A program made the translations under genes and the position numbers. From positions 45,129,331 to 45,193,330 of the forward strand of contig CM055265.1 in NCBI GenBank assembly GCA_029237695.1: a stretch of 64,000 nt of DNA, written 5' to 3'. This stretch comes from Conchocele bisecta (taxonomy: Eukaryota > Mollusca > Bivalvia > Lucinida > Thyasiridae). Of the stretch, positions 11,240-22,195 are shown piece by piece; positions within the stretch are counted from its first letter, which is position 1, and the number at the start of each line of letters is the position of its first letter. Below the pieces are notes generated by a model, which searched no databases, was not told where the DNA came from, and saw nothing but the letters and a program-made list of their open reading frames with translations.

Positions 11240-13490
11240 ATCGATTACATTCGCATACATTGGCACAACGCTCTTTTGAAACATTTACCTTGCCCGATAT
11301 GGTCGGTGTCATTTTGGCGACATTAAACATTTTCCATGAAAAATATTGCATAACTCCATTAACGGTAATTCCCGATATGTATTCCGTGTCGTGTATTCCA
11401 ATAGGCATAATGCAATTCCGCGTACAGTGCAGTTTCCGTTTTTGTTCCACTGTAGACAACACTTGCAAACTCAACGCGAACGCAACGCAACGCGAACGCA
11501 ACGCGAACGCAACGCGAACGCAACGAACGCAACGGTTTGCTGTAGCGTTGTATACGTTGTTTAAACGTATAATACGGTTCGTACACGTGTAATACACATT
11601 GTCAAACCGTTTAGTTTAAAAGCGTTGTATACGTTGTTTAAACGTATAATACGGTTCGTACACGTGTAATACACATTGTCAAACCGTTTAGTTTTAAAGC
11701 GTGTAATACGTTTAGCTTCAAGGCGTATAACACGCTTTGGAGTATACATATGTAGCGAGGTGAAAGAGTTGAAACGTGTACAACGCTTTACCTGGAAGCG
11801 TGTAGCTATATGAAAGCGTTGAAACGTGTACAACGGTTACACGTTTTAACACAAATACCTGTTCGGCCCCGATCTCTTCGAGGCGTCCTTGTTTCGTCCA
11901 TTTTAAAATATCGCGAATACATACCCTCAGATCGAGTTCAAAGTACATCGGCGGTGTGATTTATTTGCACTTCAATTGATCCCTAATCCCTGATGACTAA
12001 TGAGTCACGCTTTTAACACGACAGATGTACCTTGTCCGTTTATCTAAAATGTTTGAGAATTGTAGATCACGTGAGCCGGCTCATCAGGATCTGCGGCAAT
12101 TCCTATGTACATTTTTATATACACAAAAATGACGCCTAATACAGCGTAATGTAACAGGTCCTAACTTAATATGGAATAGCCCGGGACGATAGTCCGTTGT
12201 CAGTTAATTGGGGTTAAATATTACGAACACAGATAAACACAGTGCATGGTTTCTTTATTTTATTTTTAACATCATCAGAAATGGCGAGTCTAGGAACTCT
12301 CGTATTATCTTTACGCTGAAGCCAGTCTATTTCAGTCACTAATCCGCTATACACCTGTCCCACGCGTGTGTTAAGATTAATCGATATTTGGAGAAACTGA
12401 ATACACAGCGAGCTGCACACTGGTTTAACACGGATATGGCCCGCGGATATGTGTCATAAATTACTTGGTGGTCAAAACCGGTAAATTTACAAGGTTTTAT
12501 AGCGAAATAGCAGCCGACTGGCAATTTTTCTCGGACCGATTTTTAAGACTTAGTTTTCAAATCTCAATCGGTCTGAGAGTTCAAAAATCGGTCCAGAACC
12601 GGAAAACTGAAAATGTTAGAAGCCCTGCAGTGAGTCTAGAAGTATATATACACACACGAAGAACGATCAGAGCATGCGCATTCTACGCGATACAAGGTTG
12701 GCATACCAAACGTGTAATGCGTTAAAACCCGTGGAAACGTGTTATACGTTATAACACGGTTTCATCTGTACGGTGCTGTGTACATGTAGATGCGTGTAAC
12801 CGTTCGTCAAAGAAAGCGTTAAATCGTTTAAACGGTCTACCTTAGCGTTGTATACGCTTACAACCGTTGTATACGTTTTACAACCGTTTGTACACGGATT
12901 ACACGCTTTTGAAAACTCAATACGTTGTTTACAACCGTTGTATACGTTTACAACCGTTGTACACGGATTACACGCTTTTGAAACTCAATGCGTTGAACAC
13001 GGTTTGTTCGACTTTCGCGCATGCGCAAGAGTGGGGAAACGCAACGCATGGCCGAAAACGTATTACACGTAGACGACACACGGTTTGAAACGCAACTAAC
13101 GGAAACTCCACGGATACGCAACGCACAACACTTTGTACACGTATAAACCCGGAACATTTTGACAGAAACAACTGTAAGTCATAAAACTCCATCATTAGCT
13201 GGCAAACTGTGTTAACACGATTCTGATTCGTCTGCAGTGACAAGACTAAGACTTCAAACACACCGTGCTTGTCAAGTGTAAATTTCACACCGCGGGGCAA
13301 AAGGCCATATCAAAGATCAATACACGCGGTTGTTGACGTCAGTCACGTAGTCCACACTAGACTGGTACCGCATCTGGTCGGATGCGCAGCCTGGCGAAAC
13401 AATACTACCGGGAACCAGTCTAAAATGACACGACACGACGTGTTTATATAAATTAGGTCTCGATCTCCGACAAATTCATATTCAGTGTAC
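11240..13490. other. low-copy unit split by a CGTT-rich insertion
   Basis: Flanks 11275-11420 ('AAATATTGCATAACTCCATT', 'CATAATGCAATTCC') and 13164-13490 ('CATAAAACTCCATCATTAG', 'GAACCAGTCTA') align in order to 39405-39800, where they are contiguous. A TATATAAA-like motif lies near 13443 with TGACGTCA about 13334. These could be promoter or LTR parts, but no gene is evident. Confidence 0.5.
11421..13163. repeat. 1.74-kb CGTT/AACG-rich inserted block
   Basis: Packed with AACG/CGTT words: (AACGC..)n at about 11476-11531, a 77-bp direct duplication starting at 11545 and 11622, and many CAACCGTTG, TATACGTT and ACACGGATTACACGC motifs at 12700-13100. The middle (11980-12650) is less repetitive. It is absent from the paralogue at 39.5 kb. 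No coding region is recognised. Confidence 0.6.
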
Positions 13491-14030
13491 AGCCCTACCA
13501 TCAAGTGCAGGAGTGCATAATGTAAACATTTTCGCTGATCCTTCCACAGTTATGCCCCTTTTTCGACTGAAAATAATAGTTTTTCCTTGTCCGGCGAATT
13601 ACTACAGTTTTTGGTTGATTTTCTTCATATTTGATATACAACCCTACCATCAAGTGCAGTAGTGCGTAACGTAAAACATTCAGAGTTACGTCCCTTTTTC
13701 GACTCCCTTTTTCCTTGTCAGGCAAACTACTTCTACAGTTCTTGGCTGATTCTCTTTATATTTGGTATACAACCTTACCATCAAGTACAGGAGTGCATAA
13801 CATAAACATTTTCGCTCTCCCACCAATCCATCCACAGTTATGCCCCTTTTCGACCCTTTTCGCCTTATCCGGCGAACTACTTCTACAGTTTTTGGCCGAT
13901 TCTCTTCATACTCGGTATACATTCCAACCATCAAGTACAGGACTGTGTAGCATAAAATTTTCCCTGTCCCACCAATCCATCCGCAGTTATATGCCCCTTT
14001 TTCGACTCTGAAAATAATTCTTTCTCCAAT
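13485..14030. repeat. about 131-150-bp tandem repeat, four units
   Basis: 'ACCATCAAGT' starts near 13498, 13646, 13777 and 13927. Each unit has 'ATGCCCCTTTTTCGAC' and 'ACTACTTCTACAGTTTTTGG'. It looks like an HL core, but no terminal hairpins were found. Confidence 0.65.
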
Positions 14031-14194
14031 CTCTCACTCAGTGATTGCTGTTGTATTCATGAATGCTCAACAGGGGTGGCATTTTGTTTTACAAACAATT
14101 TTCTAGATGTTTTGGCTCTTATTGTAGAGAGAGCTCTCAGTTTGTTTGCTCAATTTAAGGGTGCCAATTGTCTCAGACCACACGTCTAGACTAA

Positions 14195-14582
14195 TTAACT
14201 CTTTTACCTCTAAGTAACTGGCATGGACTATGATATGTTAATTTAACCCTTAGACCGCTATCTTAATTTTTGTTGTCGTCTGCTGTTTATTCTATTTTCC
14301 ATATTTATCATCAAAAGCATACTTTGACAGCACTTTAGAATAATTTACAACATGCTTTGACAGCACTTCAGAATCATTTCCATTGTGAGTAGCGGTCTAA
14401 AGACCAATCCAATCGGCACAAAATGATTTTCAGAATAGTCTTTTGATGAAAAGTGAAACATGAAAATTACTTAAAAAAGTGCAGATCCTGATGAGACGGC
14501 TCATGACAACCCGGCTCATCTGGATCAATGGTACACTGTTTGCAAACACCACTATAGAGTGCTGTAGTGTTGAAAGGTTTAA
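14195..14582. mobile_element. TT2 MITE interrupted by TT1
   Basis: Bounded by TTAA-CTCTTTTACCTCTAAG and GTTGAAAGG-TTTAA, with inner arms AGTGCAGATCCTGATGAGAC / CGGCTCATCTGGATC. A TT1 copy sits in its left arm at a TTAA. Confidence 0.75.
14243..14400. mobile_element. TT1 MITE nested in TT2
   Basis: Starts TTAA-CCCTTAGACCGC and ends GTAGCGGTCTAAA. TT2 sequence ('GTTAATTT' / 'CCAATCCAATCGG') resumes on either side. Confidence 0.75.
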
Positions 14583-14747
14583 TCGTCTGGGAATAGTCTG
14601 AAAATAAAACATGAAAAACTCGGTCCTTTCCAGATAGTTTTGTGCGAAAGGTTTAATTTTTGATGTATATTGTTGTGTTGGCAAGAAAGTCTGTACAGTT
14701 CATGCTAATATATTTTATTTATTGTCAAAAAAAGTTTGTGATTATAA

Positions 14748-14870
14748 AGTGTATATGTGGCTGTGACTGGAATAATGAGACTTATGGTCTGAGCGAGCAT
14801 TGTGGAACCTGATCAGACTGCATTGGCACGGCACACTCAGATCAGGGCCTACAGTGTTATCAATTCCACA
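14748..14870 (-). mobile_element. SINE central-domain fragment
   Basis: 'GTGGCTGTGACTGGAATAAT' and 'ACCTGATCAGACTGC' are the reverse complement of the conserved internal domain seen in the SINE at 57101 and in fragments at 16570, 44395 and 62440. Confidence 0.45.
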
Positions 14871-14932
14871 ATTCTCACCGTGAATCGCCTCTTATGCAAC
14901 AAACTGTATCATTCTTTACTAACCACAGAAAT

Positions 14933-15192
14933 AGAGAATAGTAGGTTAGTGCCGTGAATGGGAAAAGATATCTGGCAAGGCTCAGGAAACGGGATGGGCG
15001 AGGCTCTGCCGAGCACATCCCGTTTCCGTGCCGCGCCAGATATTTTTTCCCATTCACGGCACTAGCCTACTATTCTATTTATCCCGTCAACACCTACAAA
15101 TGGCTGTAAAATGCAAAAATTGTATTGACTGGATATCAAAAATGTTTCACGGCACCGTGTTTCACGGCACATACGCACTGTGTTGACGGGAT
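14933..15192. mobile_element. foldback element with long palindrome
   Basis: Arms 'TAGTAGGTTAGTGCCGTGAA' and its near-complement end at about 15080. The flank continues to 'GTTGACGGGATAAG', which matches 'TTATCCCGTCAAC' at 15079-15090, giving a second inverted pair. Confidence 0.6.
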
Positions 15193-15239
15193 AAGTATGC
15201 TAGATGATCATGAGTGACAACTTTCGTTTCCACATTTTA

Positions 15240-15466
15240 TTAACCCTTAGACCGCTACACACAACAATTGTCTCTTTTATATCCTGCATTATTTCTTAAT
15301 AAAAACATGGTTTAACAGCACTTCAGAATCATTTCTTCTGAAGTGCTGTCAAAGCATGTTGGAAATTATTTTAAAGTGATGTCAAAGCATGTTTTTGATG
15401 ATAAAAATGGAAAATAGAGAATAAACAGCAGACAACAAAAAATTAAGATAGCGGTGTAAGGGTTAA
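15240..15466. mobile_element. TT1 MITE, complete
   Basis: TTAA-CCCTTAGACCGCTA at the left and TAGCGGTGTAAGGG-TTAA at the right, with central CTTCAGAATCATTTCTTCTGAAG. Confidence 0.8.
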
Positions 15467-15482
15467 AGGGAAATATATAGTA

Positions 15483-15621
15483 AATACATGATTAGTGCCG
15501 TCGAATATAAAATATATTCGGTTGAGCCTTATAGACAGCTTTATTGGGGCGAGCGAGCCCCTATAAAGTTGTCGGGGCGAAACCGAATATATTTTATATT
15601 CGACGGCACTAATCATGTATT
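15483..15621. mobile_element. foldback palindrome
   Basis: Inverted arms 'AATACATGATTAGTGCCGTC' and complement around a loop with GGGGCGAGCGAGCCCC. The structure resembles the neighbouring foldback at 14933. Confidence 0.65.
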
Positions 15622-15662
15622 TAATTTATACCACATACTAAACTTAATTGTTTGAACGTGCG

Positions 15663-15720
15663 TGACGTCATGTTTTGACGTCATTCTCTCGCCATACATC
15701 ACAAATCCAGCGACGTCATT
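15663..15720. promoter_or_regulatory. cluster of CRE-like TGACGTCA sites
   Basis: TGACGTCA occurs at 15663-15670 and 15676-15683, and CGACGTCA near 15711, followed by AAAACGGCGGCG. These words match CREB/ATF sites. No transcript is visible, so function is unknown. Confidence 0.35.
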
Positions 15721-16462
15721 CAAAGCAAAACGGCGGCGTCCACGCTAGGTAAATTCGGTATTTTATCTGATTTAATCTCCGATTTATTTACGATGCGCTT
15801 CAATATTGGCTCGATTTAGACTACACAGTTGTCATAATAAGCATTGCAATCATAATGGACATGTCCATGTCGTTGGTTACGTCGCATATACTGTAAAAAT
15901 GGACAAAATTCAGCTGAATCGACAACGATTTTGATTTTAAAATTCGCCACCATCTTGAATTTACTGTTGAAACTGACCAATCAGAGGCCACGATTAGGGG
16001 TCAAAGGTGAAAAAATGAAGGCAAAAACGGCACTTCATGTATATTATTAGGCTACGTCAGGTATATTAGGTTACTTCAGATATAAACAGCATTTATTCAA
16101 CCACTTTTATTATGTTGCATGGAGCTATGGTTGCGGTATAAAATAAAATATTATATAGAATCAACTCTACATTCAGAAACCAGTAACTAAGACGTACAAA
16201 CATTGAAAAATGACTTGTGCACTGCTGCAGCCATTTATCACAATCAAATTGACACATTCTCGATTGAACTGAGTTTTTCAAATCCCTTTTGATTGGCTGA
16301 GACTGAGCTCAGCCCTAACCTATCAAGCTTCCTGATTTCGAGCATTAGATTGGAGTACATGCACAGAGAAAAAACCACAGGGCTTGAAATGTTTCATTAC
16401 CAGAGACACATGAGACACGCCATGTGACTTTGTACCTTCGGACATCTGCGTAATTTCATTAA

Positions 16463-16573
16463 ATATGTTTACAAACTTTACAATATTTTTCACAAATAAA
16501 GTCAAAAGTTGACAATTTTTCAACGTTTGACGCCATTTACGGAAAATATTGTAAATTTTGTAAACATATTTCA
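16463..16573. repeat. inverted repeat
   Basis: 'ATGTTTACAAACTTTACAAT' pairs with 'ATTGTAAATTTTGTAAACAT'. Confidence 0.6.
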
Positions 16574-16690
16574 TGTCTCATATGTGGCTGTGACTGAAGA
16601 AATGGGGCTTAAGGTATTTCTGACCAGTGTGGCTCCTGGTCAAATAGCACACTCTTGTAGCCTGATAACAATCTCTATTGCTTGTTAGAA
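16574..16690 (-). mobile_element. SINE central-domain fragment
   Basis: 'GTGGCTGTGACTGAAGAAAT' and 'GCCTGATAACAATCTCTATT' recur at 61835-61925. Confidence 0.45.
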
Positions 16691-16779
16691 GTATGACGGG
16701 TGTTTCATTGATGAATTGGCAAACAGTGCAGAATCTAATCAGACTGCGGATACACAGGCTGATTTGGCTCTACACCGGG

Positions 16780-17290
16780 GATAGATTGTGGCCTAGGGGT
16801 TAGAACACCTGGGGCCTATTTCATCAACATTGCAAAGTATACTTTCCTAGCAAAGTATACTTTGAGGGAGCAATCATTGATTTTTCCGAAATGCATTATT
16901 TCATGCAGAACTAACCATTGCATATATTTGATGATTAAAACTATGCTGCATTATTATACTGAATTTATTACATTATCACAGCCAAATTGGCTGTGATAAT
17001 GTAATAAATTCAGTATAATAAAAATTAATAAATTTATTCTAAAATTGAAAATTTCTCCCTCAAAGTATACTTTGCTAGGAAAGTATACTTTGCAATGTTG
17101 ATGAAATAGGCCCCTGACTTCCATCCGGAGGAGGTTGTGGGTTCAAACTCGCCTTAAAAACAGCTTCATGGTATGTGTATTTCCATCCCACTGGTCTGTC
17201 GGATGAGACTTTAAACTGTGGTCCTGTCTCTATAATATGACCCTAGCTGTTTGGTGGGACGTTAAACCCATTCATTATCACTATCACTGG
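16780..17290 (+). mobile_element. tRNA-derived SINE interrupted by an FB1 MITE
   Basis: The head ATTGTGGCCTAGGGGTTAGA stops at 16811. The body resumes at 17114 with 'CTGACTTCCATCC', a B-box-like GTGGGTTCAAACTC, 'ATTTCCATCCCACTGGTC' and the tail 'GGGACGTTAAACCCATTCAT'. Confidence 0.75.
16812..17113. mobile_element. FB1 MITE, with CTG target duplication
   Basis: TIR GGGCCTATTTCATCAACATT and its complement. Subterminal CAAAGTATACTTT motifs and a central hairpin 'CACAGCCAAATTGGCTGTG' are present. CTG is present on both sides (16809-16811 and 17114-17116), confirmed by the interrupted SINE. Confidence 0.85.
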
Positions 17291-17569
17291 ATCTACACCG
17301 GCTGCAAAACCCATAAGCCCTATTTCTCCAGACAGAGCCACATATGATTGCGTGTTGAATGGTAACATTTCTGCGACAATTTCTGCTCATTCTGGTCCTC
17401 ATTTGCCGTAATGAAGCTGCAAACCTAGCCTTATCCTCGGCAATCTTCGTATCATTAAATCAAACATGCCTTTTCACTTCAATTAAAATTGTCTCCACTA
17501 AATATATGTGACTGGTGATTTATCGAAAAGGAGCTGGCTGAGTATCTGACCAGTGTAGCTCCCGAGTAG

Positions 17570-17690
17570 CAGGGATTCCGCTGGGGGAAAAAAAAGAAAA
17601 AAAAAAGGAATAACCAATAGGATAAAAATAAAAAATTGGCGATAAAAAATTATTATTTTTTTTTAGAAAATTGTAATTTGTTATCGCCTG
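17570..17690. mobile_element. hAT-like MITE fragment
   Basis: Starts CAGGGATTCCGCTGGGG and contains 'GAAAATTGTAATTTGTTATC', as in the complete element at 47856. The right terminus is missing. Confidence 0.5.
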
Positions 17691-17792
17691 TGCGTCTGTG
17701 CATAGTGATCAGGGCCTATGCTGTTCTCCATTCATTGCCTGGTGACTACTTCCATCAGAAACGGCACAAGATCGTATATATAGAGACTACAT

Positions 17793-18072
17793 GTAGCCTG
17801 TTTCACCAACATTGCAAAGTATACTTTTCTAGCAAAGTATACTTTGAGGGAGAAATTTTCAATTTTAGGATAAATTTATTAATTTTTATTATACTGAGTT
17901 TATTACATTATCACAGCCATTTTGGCTGTGTAATTCTGCATACTTTTAATCATCAAGTATATGCAGTCGTTAGTTATATATGAAAAAATGCATTTCGGGG
18001 AAAATAATGATTACTCCCTCAAATTATACTTTGCTAGAAAAGTATACTTTGCAATTTTGATGAAATCGGCTA
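17793..18072. mobile_element. FB1 MITE
   Basis: TAGCCTGTTTCACCAACATT ... GATGAAATCGGCTA, with four CAAAGTATACTTT-type motifs. The central hairpin is partly deleted. Confidence 0.8.
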
Positions 18073-18270
18073 CAGGTTATTGTCTTTTGATATCAAGTTT
18101 ATCAGGAAAGTTTATCTAGGAAACGAAGCCTCGGAATTCCTACCGAGCCTGATATACTTGATAGCAAAATGCAGTAGTCTGGTATTCTATTTATCAGGTA
18201 ACGTTTTATGCTTGAAGCTGACCACAGTTGATGTTATCTATGGAGGCTTGTTTATGTTGCGTCACTACAC

Positions 18271-18320
18271 TGACGTCATTCGGTAACGTAACATGACGTC
18301 ATCAGACCAATGGAACGTCA
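18271..18320. promoter_or_regulatory. paired CRE-like sites plus CCAAT
   Basis: TGACGTCA lies at 18271-18278 and 18294-18301, followed by GACCAATGG. The arrangement is promoter-like, but no downstream coding exon was found. Confidence 0.3.
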
Positions 18321-18592
18321 GTTTTCACTTCGTTGTAACGCGGATGTTTGTAGCATGTCAGTCAATGCCTGATACAACAATATGTTATCAGTCAGTACGT
18401 ATTCGGTCAATAGTCAATACAGGGCAGGTTACCTGACAAAATCCAGTATGACTAGGAAATTGGATCATCATTTATTTACATTTGTTGTAAATGCCGTAAG
18501 TTTCCTTTTCTGTCATTGGCCTATTTATTTATTGATTATTTTCTTCATATTTTAACTAGCCCTTGCTGAAACTAGCCAAATGAAGCATTTTT

Positions 18593-18941
18593 ATGCCACC
18601 GGGTTTCGAAGAAACGGGTGGCATATAGTGTTTGGACCGTCCGTCCGTCTGTCCGGGCACACATTAGGGTACTTATGTGACTAGCCCCACAGGGTTATGG
18701 ACTTAGTAAAGGATAGGGTTGATTACAATTTGCCACCTAAAAAATCCTTTTATGTGGCTAAAAATCGTTTTATGTGGCTAATATTTAACATGTGATAAGC
18801 CACATAAGTATAGTACTGTAAGAACGTCCGTCCGTCCGTCCGTCCGTCTGTCCGTCCATCACACTTTTCGGTTAACCAATTCGTCACAGTTTCTCAAATA
18901 TGCTGCAGGTGGCATCCGCGTTCGACAGACGCATTTCTTGT
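18593..18941 (+). mobile_element. HL-B Helentron/pearl-like element
   Basis: The 5' hairpin ATGCCACCGGGTTTC / GAAACGGGTGGCAT is followed by ATAGTGTTTGGACCGTCCG. A second CCGT tract is at 18829-18845. The 3' end is GACAGACGCATTTCTTGT. Shorter copies are at 19735 (inverted) and 61626. Confidence 0.8.
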
Positions 18942-19020
18942 TTTCCTTCCTTTGCTGTGTGTTCATTTTTCTGTTATTTTGTAGCTAAATCGTTGACAAT
19001 GCATAAGAATGAAGACTTGT

Positions 19021-19098
19021 TACTTTCAATACTTTTCAACAAAGAATGTTTTGAAGCTTAACGCTTCAAAACATTCTTTGTTGAAAAGTATTGAAAGT
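19021..19098. repeat. perfect 36-37-bp-arm palindrome
   Basis: 'TACTTTCAATACTTTTCAAC' through GAAGC pairs with its complement across the loop TTAAC. The near-perfect arms suggest a young foldback or cruciform-prone site. Confidence 0.9.
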
Positions 19099-19209
19099 AA
19101 TGACGCCAAATGACAATATTTTAATCTAGGGATGGGTACCGTCATGATTGTATTAAATGCTCAGGTGTCTATTAGAACTACCACTGTGTTGCTTGTTGGG
19201 GGTTGGTGT

Positions 19210-19421
19210 TTAACCCATTTCATGCTGAGGATACGCCATTAAATCCTATATATTATATTTATATGAGCTCAGAAATATATGTCGTGACCACCATTTGAAC
19301 CGTCTCAGCGAGACGGTTCAAATGAGTGGCCACAACATATATTTTCATTGAAAAATAACAAAAATAAAATATTTTAAAAATTTCATTCCCATAAAGGTGT
19401 ATTCCGAATGTAATGGGTTAA
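19210..19421. mobile_element. TT3 MITE, complete
   Basis: TTAA-CCCATTTCATGCTGAGG at the left and GTGTATTCCGAATGTAATGGG-TTAA at the right. Central palindrome TTTGAACCGTCTCAGCGAGACGG. Confidence 0.85.
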
Positions 19422-19559
19422 ATGAGGCAATGGGTTTTGGGTCTAGTCAAAATAGTCAAAGATTTAACATAAATAGGTGAGTAGAATGCTCAATTTGTTG
19501 ATGATGTCATTTGATTATATGACCAAATAACGATAGAGAACCTACACAAATCGATATAT

Positions 19560-19936
19560 AACTGTACCCAAAATCATATATGTTTTCTTTATATGTGCTT
19601 AGAAGTATATGTCGCGACCACCATTTTAACCGTCTCATTGAGACGGTTCAAATGAGTGTAAACGGATTCCAAATGAGTGGTCACAACATATACTTTCATT
19701 GAGAAATAACAAAAATAAAATTAAAATATTAAAAACAAGAAATGCGTCTGTCGAACGCGGATGCCACCTGCAGCATATTTGAGAAACTGTGACAAAGTGG
19801 TTAACCGAAAAATGTGACGGACGGACAGACGAACGGACAGACGGACGGTACAAACACTATATGCCACCAGTTTCTTCGAAACCCGGTGGCATAAAAATTA
19901 TACCCGTAAAGGTGTATTCCGAAAGTAATGGGTTAA
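19560..19936. mobile_element. TT3 MITE interrupted by HL-B
   Basis: The TT3 centre 'ACCGTCTCATTGAGACGGTT' and right end 'GAAAGTAATGGG'-TTAA are present. The A-rich right arm is split by an inverted HL-B at 19735-19892. The left end is degraded. Confidence 0.7.
19735..19892 (-). mobile_element. HL-B short copy nested in TT3
   Basis: Reverse complement of ATGCCACCGGG ... GCATTTCTTGT, with a (GACG)n microsatellite. The CTTGT end abuts the A-tract of TT3. Confidence 0.85.
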
Positions 19937-20024
19937 TATTTCTGCCCACAAACTGAATTTTCTGCCCATGTTACTGAAGCTGCGCTGCTTATATCCAATA
20001 TGTATGTAAGCTCAAAAACATTCT

Positions 20025-20266
20025 GGGGGCCGTTTCACTAAACTTCTTACTACTAAAATGTTTGTAAGTGCAAAATTATAATAGTCTGTGAATTTCACAT
20101 TAACAATGTTTTCTTGTAAACAATGATTGGATTTACATTTATTGAGCATAGGCTGCATATGCAGCCTATGCTCAATAAATGTAAATCCATTAATTGGAAT
20201 TTCCAGACGATCCTAAATTTGCACTTACGAAAATTTTAGTCGTACAAAGTTTAGTGAAACGGGCCC
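20025..20266. mobile_element. FB2 foldback element, complete
   Basis: GGGCCGTTTCACTAAAC ... GTTTAGTGAAACGGGCCC with the same CTGCATATGCAG-centred hairpin as the copy at 5728. Confidence 0.85.
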
Positions 20267-20440
20267 CCTGGTCTCCCAGCATCCTAGCAAGTTGCTGTGG
20301 AAACATCGGGTAGATCACATTTCACCACTTGCGTGTTTGATCATTAAGTAAATCGTGATTCTCCAACTTCCAAGGAATTTTCCCTTTACCAGGAACTAAG
20401 AATAGACAAGCAGTATTAAAGCTTAACACATTAAAGGAGA

Positions 20441-20799
20441 ATAATTCCAGCACAAAAATATTTACACAATTCCCTAACATTTGATTGGTCCGTAGCAAGT
20501 CTCTGTCCAAAATTTATATCCCAGTAAACTCCAATGCCGAACTACTTTCCGTAACCGTGAGGCGCAGTTAAAACAATTCTTAAGAAAACGGAAAATAAAC
20601 ACATTTTCTTCATGAATTTATTTCAAATGCTGGAATTATAAGGAATGAATGGCCTTTTTGTGGAATTTATCGGGGATATAAACTTGGAAAAGTCACGGGA
20701 ATACTGGACAAGGCCTTCCAGCCTTCGTCCAGTATTCCCGCGACTTTTCCTAGTTTATACCCCGATAAATTCCACAAAAAGGCCATTCATTCCTATAAT
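20441..20799 (-). mobile_element. FB3 element, complete
   Basis: Begins ATAATTCCAGCACAAAAA and contains 'CCGTAACCGTGAGGCGCAGT'. It ends in a long palindrome (20638-20799) with arms 'GGAATGAATGGCCTTTTTGT' and complement. Confidence 0.8.
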
Positions 20800-21032
20800 A
20801 ACACATTCCCCAAAACCGATGTATTTTTTACATCTAAAGAGGCTATAGTGGCTTTATTCACCCCTGAGTAACTGGAATGGAATTTGATATGTTAATTTTT
20901 CAACCAATCCATCCGTCACAAAATGATTTTCAGACTAGTCCATTTGTGAAAAGGGGGACTTTTTGTTCTCAAAAATATGAGAATTACTTGCAAAAAGTGC
21001 AGATCCTGATGAGACGGCTCGTCACGAGCCGG

Positions 21033-21866
21033 TGTCACAGAATATTCTCCCCCCCCCCCCCCCACCTCCAGTCATTGTAAAATCGGGTGAGGGGATAATA
21101 TTTTGCCCCCCGCCCCCCGTCAGCCAAACCGTGTGTGATATGAGTCTGAAGTAGGAGAGGGGGGGGGGGACAATATTCGGCGAATAATTTGCCCCCCCCC
21201 CCCCCCCCCCCCCTCCCAGTCAGCCAAACCTTCTGTGATATGAGTGTTGTGTAGAAGAGAGGTGGGGGGATAATATTCGGCGAATAATTTGCCCCCCGCC
21301 CCCTGGTCAGCCAAACCGTCTGTGATATGAGTGTGGTGTAGAGGAGAGGTGGGGGTGGGGGGGGGGGGATAATATTCGGGTGAATAATTTGCCCCCCGCC
21401 CCCGGTCAGCCAAACCGTGTGTGATATGAGTCTGATGTAGGAGAGGGGGGGGGGGGATAATATTTGGCGACTAATTTTCCCCCCGCCCCTGGTCAGCCAA
21501 ACCGTCTGTGATATGAGTGTGGTGTAGAAGAGAGGTGGGGGGGGGATAATATTTGGCGAATAATTTGCCCCCTGCCCCCCGGTCAGCCAAACCGTCTGTG
21601 ATATGAGTGTGGTGTAGAGGAGAGGTGTGGGGGGGATAATATTCGGCGAATATTTTGCCCCCCGCCCGTTGCCCAGTCAGCCAAACCCTCTGTGATATGA
21701 GTGTGATGTAGAGGAGAGGTTTTAGGGGGGGGGGGGATAATATTCGGTGAATATTTTGCCCCCCGGTCAGCCAAACCCTCTGTGATATGAGTGTGGTGTA
21801 GAGGAGAGGGGGGGGGATAATATTCGGCGAATATTTTTCCCCCCGTCGCCCAGTCAGCCAAACCCT
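21033..21866 (-). repeat. about 88-93-bp array, inverted half
   Basis: About nine units contain GGTCAGCCAAACC, 'TGTGATATGAGTGTGGTGTA', a G-tract, TAATATTCGGCGAATA and a C-tract. Orientation is opposite to 22196-23750. Confidence 0.85.
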
Positions 21867-22195
21867 ATCTAATTTCTTACATATTGTGCTGGTTTAATCT
21901 ACAAAAAAGTAATTTGTAGAAAAAAAATAAATTTAATCTGTATATTTTCGTAATGAAACATGCAAATTGTGTTATCAACTAAAAAAACAACACATTATTA
22001 CACAAATGTGCATGCATAGAATATGCGGATACACTAAATAATATACTAGGCTATATAGCTATATACCATGCACACAAAAAATCATACATGTATACTTTAC
22101 ATTGCCACTTATGAATCAATAAAATGTTGTTTCCAGTTACATGCAGTTTTTATCAAGTAATTAGTTTAACCAGGTCACAATTGGCAAATTATATG
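21867..22195. other. AT-rich spacer between the two array halves
   Basis: Non-repetitive AT-rich sequence forms the hairpin loop. No gene seen. Confidence 0.5.
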
